A DNA stretch of 20,494 bases, taken from JAKBCQ01 sp021807585 (lineage in GTDB: Bacteria; Planctomycetota; Planctomycetia; Isosphaerales; Isosphaeraceae). Positions 1 through 7,140 of this stretch are shown here, piece after piece (position 1 is the stretch's first letter; every line of letters starts with the position of its first letter). The notes beneath the pieces are model-generated. The model was not told where the DNA came from. It saw only the letters and a program-made list of their open reading frames with translations, and did not search any database. The stretch covers positions 1 to 20,494 of the forward strand of contig DAHWFG010000229.1 of the NCBI GenBank assembly GCA_027325115.1. Reading direction: 5' to 3'. Made by a program: the position numbers and the translations under genes.

Positions 1-689
1 GCGACGATCGCGAGTTCGATTTTCCGTTCGTTCACGAGCCTCTCCGATCGCTCAGGACGGAATCCTCCTTGAATCGTGCGGATTGTGTCGCGTTTGGGGA
101 ATCGGGTCAATCACGAATCGCAAGCCTCGATCGCGCGAACCCGCAGCCAAATTGCGACCGCGAAAAACTTTGGAAAAATCGTCAAAAATCGATTGATTTT
201 TTCGAAGCAATGCGTACCTTACAAGAAGAGAAAGCAGCGGATTGAGCAATTACTTAATATTTATCGCACGTACTAAACGATCGCTCTTGGCTTTTTCCGA
301 ACGACTGAAATGATGTATTTCAATTTCCGATTGAAGGATCGCGGATCGCCGCGTGCGCTCAGGTTCCAGGCGAACATCGAGCGGGGATCACCGCGCGTCT
401 TAATTCGGCAAGATAACCCTGATTTTCATCGTGATCGATTGCAAGATCCGATTCGATCGCGGTTCGGCCCGGCGGCTCCGCGTGCGATTCTCGCGGAAAG
501 CCCGGGGCGATTGGCTTCGCTCGGCGCTTTTGATTTTCGCATGGAAATACAAGGCGAATCGACGAATCCCCTCCGAAGGGTTTCGGTACTGCTGAACGAC
601 CTTTTGAGTCGTTCGTGTCGGCCCGAGCGGTTCACTTCGATTGCTCACCAAGTGTGTCGTCGATCGATTCGGGTCGGCTGGAATTCTCG
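1..689. other. Gene-poor region upstream of the hydrogenase operon
   Basis: I see no convincing gene on either strand. The open frames present give Arg/Ser-rich translations with no recognisable domain and no good ribosome binding site. Bases 140-300 are noticeably AT-rich compared with the rest. They contain a perfect 7-bp inverted repeat, AAAAATC (184-190) with GATTTTT (195-201) around a 4-base loop. Further small hairpins are seen at 563-570/578-585 (one mismatch) and at 594-600/608-614 (perfect, 7 bp, loop CTTTTGA). The AT-rich patch may hold promoter elements, but I could not find a good -35/-10 pair. It could be the 5' untranslated region of the operon or an intergenic spacer belonging to a gene that lies off the left edge. 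Confidence 0.6.
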
Positions 690-858
690 GAAAGGAGCGA
701 CGATCGCGCTATCGAGCAAAAAAAACTCCTTTCGCGACTCGACAGTGAATGATCCGCCGATTACGGTAGGTTCATGTCTCCGCTCGCGACGGGCGGATCG
801 TACCGGCTATGTCGGCCCCCACCGCGAGCGAGAGCATCCACGCGGCTGGGGGTTTTTT
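690..858 (+). ncRNA. Candidate structured leader RNA (attenuator or riboswitch-like) before the hydrogenase operon
   Basis: Three perfect or near-perfect stems follow one another. GAAAGGAG (690-697) pairs with CTCCTTTC (726-733), and a small CGAT/ATCG hairpin (701-704/711-714) nests inside it. GATCCGCC (751-758) pairs with GGCGGATC (792-799). The third is the terminator hairpin 816-826/841-852 with a T tail. In addition, CTCCGCTCGCG (778-788) is complementary to 823-834, allowing one bulged A at 831. This pairing would take up bases 823-826 of the terminator's 5' arm, so it behaves like an antiterminator. The same region could instead be a small RNA that ends at the terminator. It resembles no riboswitch class that I can identify. 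The complementarities are seen directly; the regulatory role is inferred. Confidence 0.45.
816..858 (+). terminator. Intrinsic (rho-independent) terminator or attenuator hairpin
   Basis: CCCCC (816-820) pairs with GGGGG (848-852) and CCGCG (822-826) pairs with CGCGG (841-845). The two helices are separated by a small A versus CT internal loop, the apical loop is 14 bases, and TTTTTT (853-858) follows directly. It points in the direction of the operon and lies 58 bases before the first start codon. It therefore either ends an upstream transcript or acts as a conditional terminator in the operon leader. Confidence 0.7.
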
Positions 859-878
859 CTTGGAGTTCATAACAGCAA

Positions 879-920
879 ATGAACAGATCTTTAACCAAGA
901 AAGCGAGACGTTCGTCATGA
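879..920 (+). CDS. Possible 13-residue leader peptide overlapping the first operon gene
   Basis: An ATG at 879 opens a 13-codon frame (MNRSLTKKARRSS) whose TGA stop at 918-920 overlaps the ATG at 917 of the next gene in an ATGA arrangement. Such an overlap often means translational coupling. A GGAG lies at 862-865, but 13 bases from the ATG is longer than usual. The peptide is basic and has no run of a single amino acid that would suggest classical attenuation. It may simply be chance. Confidence 0.2.
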   Translation: MNRSLTKKARRSS

Positions 921-1390
921 ATCACGAGACGATCGCGGAGAGACTGGGAGAATCGGCGTTCACGCGCGATCTCGATCCCTCGCGTCGCGCCCAGGTGGCC
1001 CAACTGACGACTCCGGTGCTCTGGGAGGCCGGGGAGACGATCTTTCGCGAGGGAGACTCGGTTCCGTATTTGTATTTAATCGAGCATGGATCGGTTTCGC
1101 TCGACGTTTCGGTGAAGGGGCGCGGCAAGACGACGATCCTTACGGTCGGGCCCGGCGAGGTGTTCGGCTGGTCGAGCATCTTCGAGCCCAGACCGAAGAC
1201 CGCCTCGGCGCGTGCGACGGTGCCGACCCGCGGATTCGCGATCGACGCCGAGTCGCTCCGCGCCCGGTGCGACTCGGATCCGGTTCTCGGCTACGCGATC
1301 GCGCGCAGGCTTTATCACGTGCTATCCGAACGCGTGAAAGCGCTCCGGCTTCAATTCCTCGACGTCCTGGGGGACGACAACCAACCGTGA
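917..1390 (+). CDS. Single-domain cyclic-nucleotide-binding (CRP-like) protein
   Basis: This 157-residue protein contains the beta-roll of the CRP/FNR cNMP-binding fold (about residues 14-115) and then a long helix (about 121-149) like the CRP dimer helix. It ends there, so the usual C-terminal helix-turn-helix is absent. The phosphate-binding cassette is recognisable (PGEVFGWSSIF at 79-89), but the Arg-Ser that grips the cyclic phosphate in CRP appears as Lys94-Thr95, so ligand binding is uncertain. I chose the ATG at 917 because the protein family begins near there; an upstream in-frame ATG at 809 lies within the leader hairpins. It precedes hydB by 12 bases and so probably belongs to the operon. 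It could be a non-DNA-binding regulatory or accessory subunit of the hydrogenase. The fold is clear; the role is inferred. Confidence 0.8.
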   Translation: MNHETIAERLGESAFTRDLDPSRRAQVAQLTTPVLWEAGETIFREGDSVPYLYLIEHGSVSLDVSVKGRGKTTILTVGPGEVFGWSSIFEPRPKTASARATVPTRGFAIDAESLRARCDSDPVLGYAIARRLYHVLSERVKALRLQFLDVLGDDNQP

Positions 1391-1402
1391 GGGCGATCTG
1401 AT

Positions 1403-2530
1403 ATGAATTCATCAGCGGGAATCGCTCCCACGGGGGAGACGGTCGTGATCGAAAAACCCGTGCTGGGAGCGATCATCGACCGTTTATGGCGCGACGGCTA
1501 CACTGTCGTCGGGCCGACGCTCGCGGAAAGCGCGATCGTCATCGATCAGGTGCGTGCGATCGACGACCTGCCGATCGGCTGGACCGACGAGCAGGAGGCT
1601 GGAATGTATCGGCTTCGTCGCCGCGAGGACCGCGCGTATTTCGGCTACGCGGTCGGGCCGCACTCGTGGAAACAATACCTCTTCCCTCCCAAAACGACGC
1701 TCTATTCGATTGAATTCCACGCCGACGCGATGACCGTGAAACCGAACGTCGATCCCGTTCCCAGTTACGCGTTCCTTGGCGTTCGATCTTGCGACCTCCA
1801 CGCGATCGAAATCCAGGACCGCGTTTTCCTCCACGGGCCGTATGTTGATCGTCATTATCAGGCGCGGCGCGAGAAGGCGTTGATCATCGCCGTACATTGC
1901 GCCGTCGCCGCTTCCACGTGTTTTTGCGCAAGCATGGGAACGGGTCCCCGCTCCGTCCGCGGATTCGATCTGGCGCTCACCGAGCTCGAAGGCGAATTCC
2001 TGGTTGAAATCGCGACCCCCCGCGGCGCGGCGATCTGCGACGGAATTCCAAGCCGCGCCGCGACCGGGTACGAACTCGGCGCCGCGGCTCGAATCGTCGA
2101 CAAAACGCGTGATAGCATGAAACGCTCTTTAAACACGAACGGTTTACCCGATCTATTATATCAAAATCTGGAACATCCTCGTTGGGATCAAGTCGCCGAG
2201 CGGTGCCTTTCGTGCACGAACTGCACGATGGTATGCCCCACATGCTTCTGCCACGCGCTCGAAGACGTCCCCGCCCTCGACGGCGCCTCGTCCGAAAAGA
2301 TCAGACAATGGGATTCTTGCTTCAATCCTGATCACGCACATATGGCGGGAGGAAATAATCGTCCCGATATCCGATCGCGTTACCGCCAGTGGCTCACGCA
2401 CAAACTGGCGAGCTGGGTCGATCAGTACGGAGTTTCGGGATGCGTCGGCTGCGGTCGATGCGTGACGTGGTGCCCCGTGGGGATCGACATCACCGAGGAA
2501 GCAGCGGCGATTCGAGGCGATCAACAATGA
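1403..2530 (+). CDS. hydB: Group 3b [NiFe]-hydrogenase (sulfhydrogenase) beta subunit, 4Fe-4S protein
   Basis: This 375-residue iron-sulfur protein is related to the beta subunits of archaeal sulfhydrogenases and to anaerobic sulfite reductase subunit A. Two ferredoxin-like clusters are visible near the C terminus. The first has Cys268, 271, 274 and 278, followed by Cys281 and Cys283 (PTCFCH). The second has Cys347, 350, 353 and 357 in GCVGCGRCVTWCP. In the complex it should pass electrons between the gamma-subunit flavin side and the hydrogenase small subunit in the cytoplasm. Extra cysteines at 166, 173 and 175 may also matter. The gene starts 12 bases after the cNMP-binding protein, and its TGA overlaps the ATG of hydG in ATGA form, which suggests translational coupling. 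Confidence 0.9.
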   Translation: MNSSAGIAPTGETVVIEKPVLGAIIDRLWRDGYTVVGPTLAESAIVIDQVRAIDDLPIGWTDEQEAGMYRLRRREDRAYFGYAVGPHSWKQYLFPPKTTLYSIEFHADAMTVKPNVDPVPSYAFLGVRSCDLHAIEIQDRVFLHGPYVDRHYQARREKALIIAVHCAVAASTCFCASMGTGPRSVRGFDLALTELEGEFLVEIATPRGAAICDGIPSRAATGYELGAAARIVDKTRDSMKRSLNTNGLPDLLYQNLEHPRWDQVAERCLSCTNCTMVCPTCFCHALEDVPALDGASSEKIRQWDSCFNPDHAHMAGGNNRPDIRSRYRQWLTHKLASWVDQYGVSGCVGCGRCVTWCPVGIDITEEAAAIRGDQQ

Positions 2531-3423
2531 CGATGACGACGATGCAATCGACTTCGACCGCCGATCGAACCGTCCGACGCGCGGTTCTTCCCGACGACGA
2601 TCCGTTCCTTCCCCGTCCCGCGTTCGTCACAGAGATTCGCGGCGAAACCCCCGGGATCGCGACGTACCGAATCGAATTCGCCGATCCCGACCGCGCCGCG
2701 CAATACGAATATGAACCTGGACAATTCAACATGCTTTGGATGCCGGGGATCGGCGAGGTTCCGATCTCGATCGCGAGCGCTCGCGACGAGGGCCCGGGGA
2801 TTTTGCATACGATTCGCGCGACGGGACGCGTGACGAACGCGATGGCGAAGCTTAAACCGGGCTCGCCGATCGGCATGAGAGGTCCTTATGGCCGAGGCTG
2901 GCCGCTCAAACAAGCCGAAGGGCGCGACGTTCTCGTCGTCTCGGGGGGATTGGGGCTCGCGCCCCTCCGCCCGGTCGTGCTCGCGCTTTTGGCGAATCGC
3001 GATCGTTATGGCAAGGTCGTGCTGATGCACGGAGCGCGCACGCCAAAAGACTTGCTCTATGATTATGAATACGAAAGTTGGGGAAAACGCGGCATCGAAA
3101 CGTTGATCACGGTCGATCGAGGCGACGTTGCGTGGCGCGGCCGCGTGGGGGTCGTGCCGGTCCTGTTTAATCGTATTTCAATCGATCCCGTACGAACGTT
3201 GATGATGACATGCGGCCCCGAGGTACTGATGCGGTTCGCGGTGGCCGAGGCGGTTGCGCGAGAGATCCCCGAGGGATGGATTTATTACTCGCTCGAGCGC
3301 AACATGCACTGCGCGATCGGCCTTTGCGGGCATTGCCAGCTCGGTCCCGATTTCGTTTGCAAGGACGGCCCGGTGTTCGATCATTCTCAAACGGCGCGCT
3401 TCTTTTCACGGGAGCACTTCTAA
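2527..3423 (+). CDS. hydG: Group 3b [NiFe]-hydrogenase gamma subunit, FAD/NAD(P)-binding oxidoreductase
   Basis: The 298-residue protein belongs to the ferredoxin-NADP reductase/PyrK family. The order is an FAD-binding barrel (about 30-130, with PGQFNMLWMPG at 64-74 and PISIAS at 79-84), a NAD(P)-binding domain (VVSGGLGLAPLRP at 137-149, CGPEVLMRF at 229-237), and a C-terminal [2Fe-2S] site with Cys262, 267, 270 and 278. It is the NAD(P)H-reacting module of the hydrogenase and feeds or drains electrons through the beta subunit. I chose the ATG at 2527 because it overlaps the hydB stop and gives the family's usual length. An open frame continues upstream to 2389, but that part lies inside hydB and has no family resemblance. 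Cofactor preference between NADH and NADPH cannot be read from the sequence; group 3b enzymes typically use NADP(H). Confidence 0.9.
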   Translation: MTMTTMQSTSTADRTVRRAVLPDDDPFLPRPAFVTEIRGETPGIATYRIEFADPDRAAQYEYEPGQFNMLWMPGIGEVPISIASARDEGPGILHTIRATGRVTNAMAKLKPGSPIGMRGPYGRGWPLKQAEGRDVLVVSGGLGLAPLRPVVLALLANRDRYGKVVLMHGARTPKDLLYDYEYESWGKRGIETLITVDRGDVAWRGRVGVVPVLFNRISIDPVRTLMMTCGPEVLMRFAVAEAVAREIPEGWIYYSLERNMHCAIGLCGHCQLGPDFVCKDGPVFDHSQTARFFSREHF

Positions 3424-3425
3424 AC

Positions 3426-4199
3426 ATGAACGTTCCCAGACCGAGACTCGGCGTTTTCAAGTTCGCGTCGTGCGACGGGTGTCAACTTTCGATCCTCGAC
3501 TGCGAGGACGAGATTCTCGCGGTCGCCGATCGCGTCGAGATCGCGTATTTTCTCGAGGCGACGCGGCGTCCTCTCGAAGGAGGGTTCGACGTTTCGCTCG
3601 TCGAGGGATCGATCTCGAGCCCCGAGCAGATCGATCAGATCAAAGACGTTCGCGAGCGGAGCAAGTTCATCGTGGCGATCGGCGCGTGCGCCAACGGCGG
3701 GGGAATTCAAGGATTGCGCAATTTTATCTCGATTGAAGAATCGATCGCGGCGGTCTACGCGAATCCGTCGTACGTGAAAACGCTCGAGAAATCGCGACCG
3801 ATCGCCGATTTCATCACGGTCGATCTCGAGCTGCAGGGATGTCCTATCAATAAATATCAACTATTAAACGTGATTGCACAGATGCTCGTCGGCGCGAAAC
3901 CGAGGGTTCCCGATCACGCGGTTTGCCTCGATTGCAAGCGACGCAATATCGTATGCGTGGTTGTTTCTCAAGGAAAGGCGTGCATGGGGCCCGTCACGTC
4001 GACGGGGTGCGAAGCGCTCTGCCCGGCGCACGACCGGGGCTGTTTCGCGTGTTACGGTCCGTCTCACCAGCCGAACACCGCGGCTCTCGCTTCGCGGTTC
4101 GAGTCGATCGGCGTTCCCTCCGATCAAATCCGCCGCTTGTTCCACGCGTTTTATTCGACCTCGCAGGAGTTCGTCGCGGAGGGACTGCGTCATGTCTAA
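3426..4199 (+). CDS. hydD: Group 3b [NiFe]-hydrogenase small (delta) subunit
   Basis: This 257-residue subunit carries the [4Fe-4S] relay from the NiFe site. The proximal-cluster ligands are visible as Cys16 and Cys19 (SCDGCQ), Cys88 (GACANGG) and Cys139 (QGCPI). A second cysteine-rich part (Cys167, 170, 177, 186, 195, 199, 206, 209) supplies medial and distal clusters. There is no twin-arginine signal peptide, which agrees with a cytoplasmic group 3 enzyme. The start at 3426 lies two bases after the hydG stop, with GGGAG about 11 bases before it. The final 8 bases overlap the start of hydA. The family match is clear from the motifs and the gene order. Confidence 0.92.
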   Translation: MNVPRPRLGVFKFASCDGCQLSILDCEDEILAVADRVEIAYFLEATRRPLEGGFDVSLVEGSISSPEQIDQIKDVRERSKFIVAIGACANGGGIQGLRNFISIEESIAAVYANPSYVKTLEKSRPIADFITVDLELQGCPINKYQLLNVIAQMLVGAKPRVPDHAVCLDCKRRNIVCVVVSQGKACMGPVTSTGCEALCPAHDRGCFACYGPSHQPNTAALASRFESIGVPSDQIRRLFHAFYSTSQEFVAEGLRHV

Positions 4200-5571
4200 C
4201 GAGTCGGAATCCTCTCAATCACACGCTTCATCGTCCGACTCCCCGCCGGAATCTCAAGCGGCGGCGGATCAGCCTACCGAGCGCACGATCCATGTCGCCG
4301 CGATGGCGCGGGTCGAGGGAGAAGGCGGAATCACGATTGTCGTTCGCGACGGCAAGGTTGCAGACGCGCAACTGCGGATCTTCGAGCCTCCTCGCTTTTT
4401 CGAGTCGTTCCTCCGCGGCCGAAGCCTGCTCGAAGTTCCCGACATCACGGCGCGGATCTGCGGCATCTGCCCCGTCGCTTATCAGATGAGTTCGTGCCAC
4501 GCGATCGAAAAACTGCTGGGGATGAACATCCCCGCTCCAATCAAAAAGTTGCGCAGGCTGCTTTATTGCGGCGAATGGATCGAGAGCCACGTGCTCCATT
4601 TCGCGTTCCTTCACGCACCCGACTTCTTCGGATTTGAAAGCGCGATCGCGATGGCGCAGGCGAAACCCGAATTCGCGGCGATCGTGCGATCGGCGCTCGC
4701 GGTTAAAAAGGGGGGCAACTCGATCGTCGAGATCGTCGGAGGGCGCGAGGTACATCCAATCAACGTTCGCGTCGGAGGATTTTATAAACTTCCGTCGAGA
4801 ACCGATCTCGCGGCGCTCGCCGACCGGCTCGAGCGCGTGCTCGACGTCGCACGCGAACTCGTCCGCTGGACCGCCAAGCTCGATTTTCCAGATTATGAAT
4901 ACGATTACGAGTATGTATCCCTTACACATCCGGTCGAATACCCGATGAACGAGGGTCGGCTTGTTTCGTCAAAGGGTTTAAATATTGACATGTCAGAATA
5001 TCCAGATCATTTTGAGGAACGCCAGGTTCCGTATTCGAACGCGTTGCAATGCCTAAAGAAAGGGGGCGGGGCGTATTTCACGGGGCCGTTGGCGCGGTGG
5101 AATTTGAATCGCGATCGCGCGACGGTCGACGCCCGCGTGCTGGGGGACGAGCTGGGGATCTCGTGGCCGTGCAACAACCCGTTCGTGTCGATCGTCGCGC
5201 GCGCGATCGAGGTCTTTCACGCGGTCGATCTGGCGATCCGGCTGATCCGTGAATACGAACCCGCCGAACGCGCATTCGAACCCGTCGAGTTCCGCGCCGG
5301 GACGGGAGCTTGGATCACCGAGGCGCCTCGGGGAATCCTGTATCACCGCTACGAGGCCGACGCTCACGGCGCCGTCGTCGCCGCGACGATCGTCCCCCCC
5401 ACAAGCCAAAATCAACGCCAGATCGAGGAGGATCTGATCCGCTTCGCCCCCTCGATCCTCGACATTCCCCAAGCCGACGCCGAGTGGAAATGTGAACAGG
5501 TTGTTCGAAACTACGATCCGTGCATCAGTTGCGCCACGCATTTTTTAACATTGAACATTCAAATAAATTAA
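4192..5571 (+). CDS. hydA: Group 3b [NiFe]-hydrogenase large (alpha) subunit with the NiFe site
   Basis: This 459-residue subunit binds the Ni-Fe(CN)2CO centre that splits or makes H2. The N-terminal motif RICGIC places two ligands at Cys90 and Cys93. The C-terminal motif DPCISCATH gives Cys444 and Cys447. Proteolytic maturation is expected after His450, which would remove nine residues. VEGEGG near residue 41 is the usual start of the family, so residues 1-33 are an extra Ser/Gln/Pro-rich low-complexity extension. The start at 4192 is supported by GGAGGG eight bases upstream and by its overlap with hydD. An internal ATG at 4303 (Met38) would give a shorter form. The maturation protease gene follows after six bases. 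Confidence 0.93.
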   Translation: MSNESESSQSHASSSDSPPESQAAADQPTERTIHVAAMARVEGEGGITIVVRDGKVADAQLRIFEPPRFFESFLRGRSLLEVPDITARICGICPVAYQMSSCHAIEKLLGMNIPAPIKKLRRLLYCGEWIESHVLHFAFLHAPDFFGFESAIAMAQAKPEFAAIVRSALAVKKGGNSIVEIVGGREVHPINVRVGGFYKLPSRTDLAALADRLERVLDVARELVRWTAKLDFPDYEYDYEYVSLTHPVEYPMNEGRLVSSKGLNIDMSEYPDHFEERQVPYSNALQCLKKGGGAYFTGPLARWNLNRDRATVDARVLGDELGISWPCNNPFVSIVARAIEVFHAVDLAIRLIREYEPAERAFEPVEFRAGTGAWITEAPRGILYHRYEADAHGAVVAATIVPPTSQNQRQIEEDLIRFAPSILDIPQADAEWKCEQVVRNYDPCISCATHFLTLNIQIN

Positions 5572-5577
5572 CAAATT

Positions 5578-6051
5578 ATGAATCATTCTTATCATGCTAT
5601 TATTATTGGTTTAGGAGGACCGCGCGGCGACGACGCGGCGGGTTGGGTCGCGGTCGATCGACTAGCCGAACGCGCGCCGCGCGGCGTGAGCCTGGTGAAA
5701 ACGGGCGATTCCCTCTCGATCGCGGCGCGCTTGTGCGAAGAGTCTTATCCGTTCACCGTGATCGTCGACGCCGCGGCGCCGCGCGGCGAGCCGGGAACGA
5801 TCCGGTCGTTCGACCGCGATGAGATCGCCGTACAACGAGGCTCGGCGTGGAGCACGCACGGAGTCGGGCTGATCGAGGCGCTCGAACTCGTCGAGGCGCT
5901 CGGCCATACGATTCAAAGATTGCGCCTCCATACAATCGAGGCGAAAACCATCGATCAAGCCTTCGGCCTTTCGCGCGAGGTCGATTCCGCGATCGACCGC
6001 CTCGTCGAAACGATCCGAGCCGATTTCGCAGAGGCGCAAACATATGCATGA
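5578..6051 (+). CDS. [NiFe]-hydrogenase large-subunit maturation endopeptidase (HyaD/HycI family)
   Basis: The 157-residue protein is expected to cleave the C-terminal tail of HydA after nickel is inserted. The metal-sensing residues of the family have plausible counterparts: an acidic pair at Asp18-Asp19, Asp64 in VDAA, and His94 in STHG. The N-terminal signature is unusual. It reads GLGGPRGDDAAG, where the family normally has a GxGN motif and one more residue before the Asp pair. The start has no clear Shine-Dalgarno but sits in a very AT-rich stretch, which may give an unstructured initiation region. The last 8 bases overlap hypA. The assignment rests on the motifs and on its position directly after hydA. 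Confidence 0.85.
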   Translation: MNHSYHAIIIGLGGPRGDDAAGWVAVDRLAERAPRGVSLVKTGDSLSIAARLCEESYPFTVIVDAAAPRGEPGTIRSFDRDEIAVQRGSAWSTHGVGLIEALELVEALGHTIQRLRLHTIEAKTIDQAFGLSREVDSAIDRLVETIRADFAEAQTYA

Positions 6052-6463
6052 ACTATCGCTAGTAAAACATCTGTTGCGTCTCGTCGATCGCGAGGCGATC
6101 GCCGCGGGAGGAGGTCGCGTGACGCGAATTCGCGTGCTCGCCGGCGAGTTTTCCGGAGTCGAGCCGGATCTCCTCCAATCGGCGTTCCGGATCGCCGCAC
6201 CCGCGACCCGCGCCCACGACGCATCGCTTGAAATCAAAGTGATACCGCTTGAAGCCGAATGCCGCGGCTGCGGAGAACGGACCCGCGTCGTTGATTTTCG
6301 CTTCGTCTGCGCGCGGTGCGGATCAAATCAGATCGACGTATTATCCGGCGAGGAATTTTTATTAGAAAGCATTACTTTACTCGATGAGGTCGATCGCGGT
6401 CGTCACGAGTTCGAAGGAGATCGTCGCGGCGAGCCGCGGCCGGTTCGGGAGACTTCATCGTGA
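6044..6463 (+). CDS. hypA: Hydrogenase nickel-insertion protein HypA
   Basis: This 139-residue protein delivers nickel to the large subunit together with HypB. Its N terminus is MHEL, so the nickel ligand His2 is present. The structural zinc site is seen as two CxxC pairs: Cys73/Cys76 and Cys89/Cys92. The protein is longer than the usual 110-120 residues because of a charged C-terminal tail after about residue 115, which has no known role. The ATG overlaps the protease gene by 8 bases, and its TGA overlaps the GTG start of hypB. Confidence 0.93.
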   Translation: MHELSLVKHLLRLVDREAIAAGGGRVTRIRVLAGEFSGVEPDLLQSAFRIAAPATRAHDASLEIKVIPLEAECRGCGERTRVVDFRFVCARCGSNQIDVLSGEEFLLESITLLDEVDRGRHEFEGDRRGEPRPVRETSS

Positions 6464-7140
6464 ATGAGAGATCGGTATCCGTCGGTCAATCGATCCTCGC
6501 CGAGTCCGCGAGCCGGGCCGAGGAGTTCCGCGCGCGGATGACCGAAGCGGGGACGTTCGTCGTCAATCTGATGTCTTCGCCGGGGTCGGGGAAAACGTCG
6601 CTGCTCGAGGCGACGGCGCAACGACTGGGCGATACGTATCGGCTCGCTTGCCTTGTCGGCGATATCGCCACCAACCGCGACTCCGATCGATTACGCCGTT
6701 ATATGCCCGCGGTCCAACTGACGACGGGAGGAGCGTGCCGGCTTGAACCGCCGCTCGTCGAGGCGGGCTTTCAGAAGCTCGGACTCGATCAACCCGCCGA
6801 TTTCCTCTTCATCGAGAATGTCGGCAATCTCGTTTGTCCCGCGTCGTTCGATCTGGGCGAGCATATGCGAATCGTCGTTCTCGCGGTCACCGAGGGGGAC
6901 GATAAACCGAGTAAGTATCCCAAGGCGTTCCGCACGTCGACCGCGTGCGTCCTCTCCAAGATCGACCTTTTGCCTTACGTTCCGTTCCAGATCGATTCCG
7001 CGATCGCCGACGCGCGTTCGATCCGCCCCGACCTCGAATTCTTTCCGCTTTCGGCAATCTCGGGAAAAGGGCTTGATTTCTGGCTCAACGCCTTGATCCA
7101 CTATCGAAATAGTCGTATCCTAAACGGTTGTACTAAATGA
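6460..7140 (+). CDS. hypB: Hydrogenase nickel-incorporation GTPase HypB
   Basis: The 226-residue GTPase has a P-loop (PGSGKT, 41-46), the GDIATNRDSDR segment (68-77), ENVGNLVCP (119-127) and the guanine-recognition SKID (166-169). It works with HypA to load nickel. The metal-binding loop is atypical. Most HypB proteins have Cys-His here, but this one has Cys93-Arg94 (TGGACRLE). The other expected ligand, Cys126, is retained. There is no N-terminal histidine-rich or CxxGC nickel-storage segment. The start is a GTG at 6460 that overlaps the hypA stop as GTGA; no closer in-frame ATG fits. Its own stop overlaps the hypF ATG. Confidence 0.92.
   Translation: MNERSVSVGQSILAESASRAEEFRARMTEAGTFVVNLMSSPGSGKTSLLEATAQRLGDTYRLACLVGDIATNRDSDRLRRYMPAVQLTTGGACRLEPPLVEAGFQKLGLDQPADFLFIENVGNLVCPASFDLGEHMRIVVLAVTEGDDKPSKYPKAFRTSTACVLSKIDLLPYVPFQIDSAIADARSIRPDLEFFPLSAISGKGLDFWLNALIHYRNSRILNGCTK

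Noticed and set aside
690..858. Assignment of the leader to the NiCo (nickel/cobalt) riboswitch class
   Set aside because: A nickel sensor would make sense here, but I could not match the four-way junction or its conserved bases, so I left the class open.
310..882. A 190-codon plus-strand open frame in the leader region
   Set aside because: It has no recognisable domain, an atypical amino acid mix and no good ribosome binding site. It also runs straight through the terminator hairpin.
3061..4918. Similar DNA (GATTATGAATACGA) in hydG and hydA
   Set aside because: It encodes short Asp-Tyr-Glu-Tyr runs in unrelated proteins; there are only two copies with no wider similarity, so chance is the simplest view.
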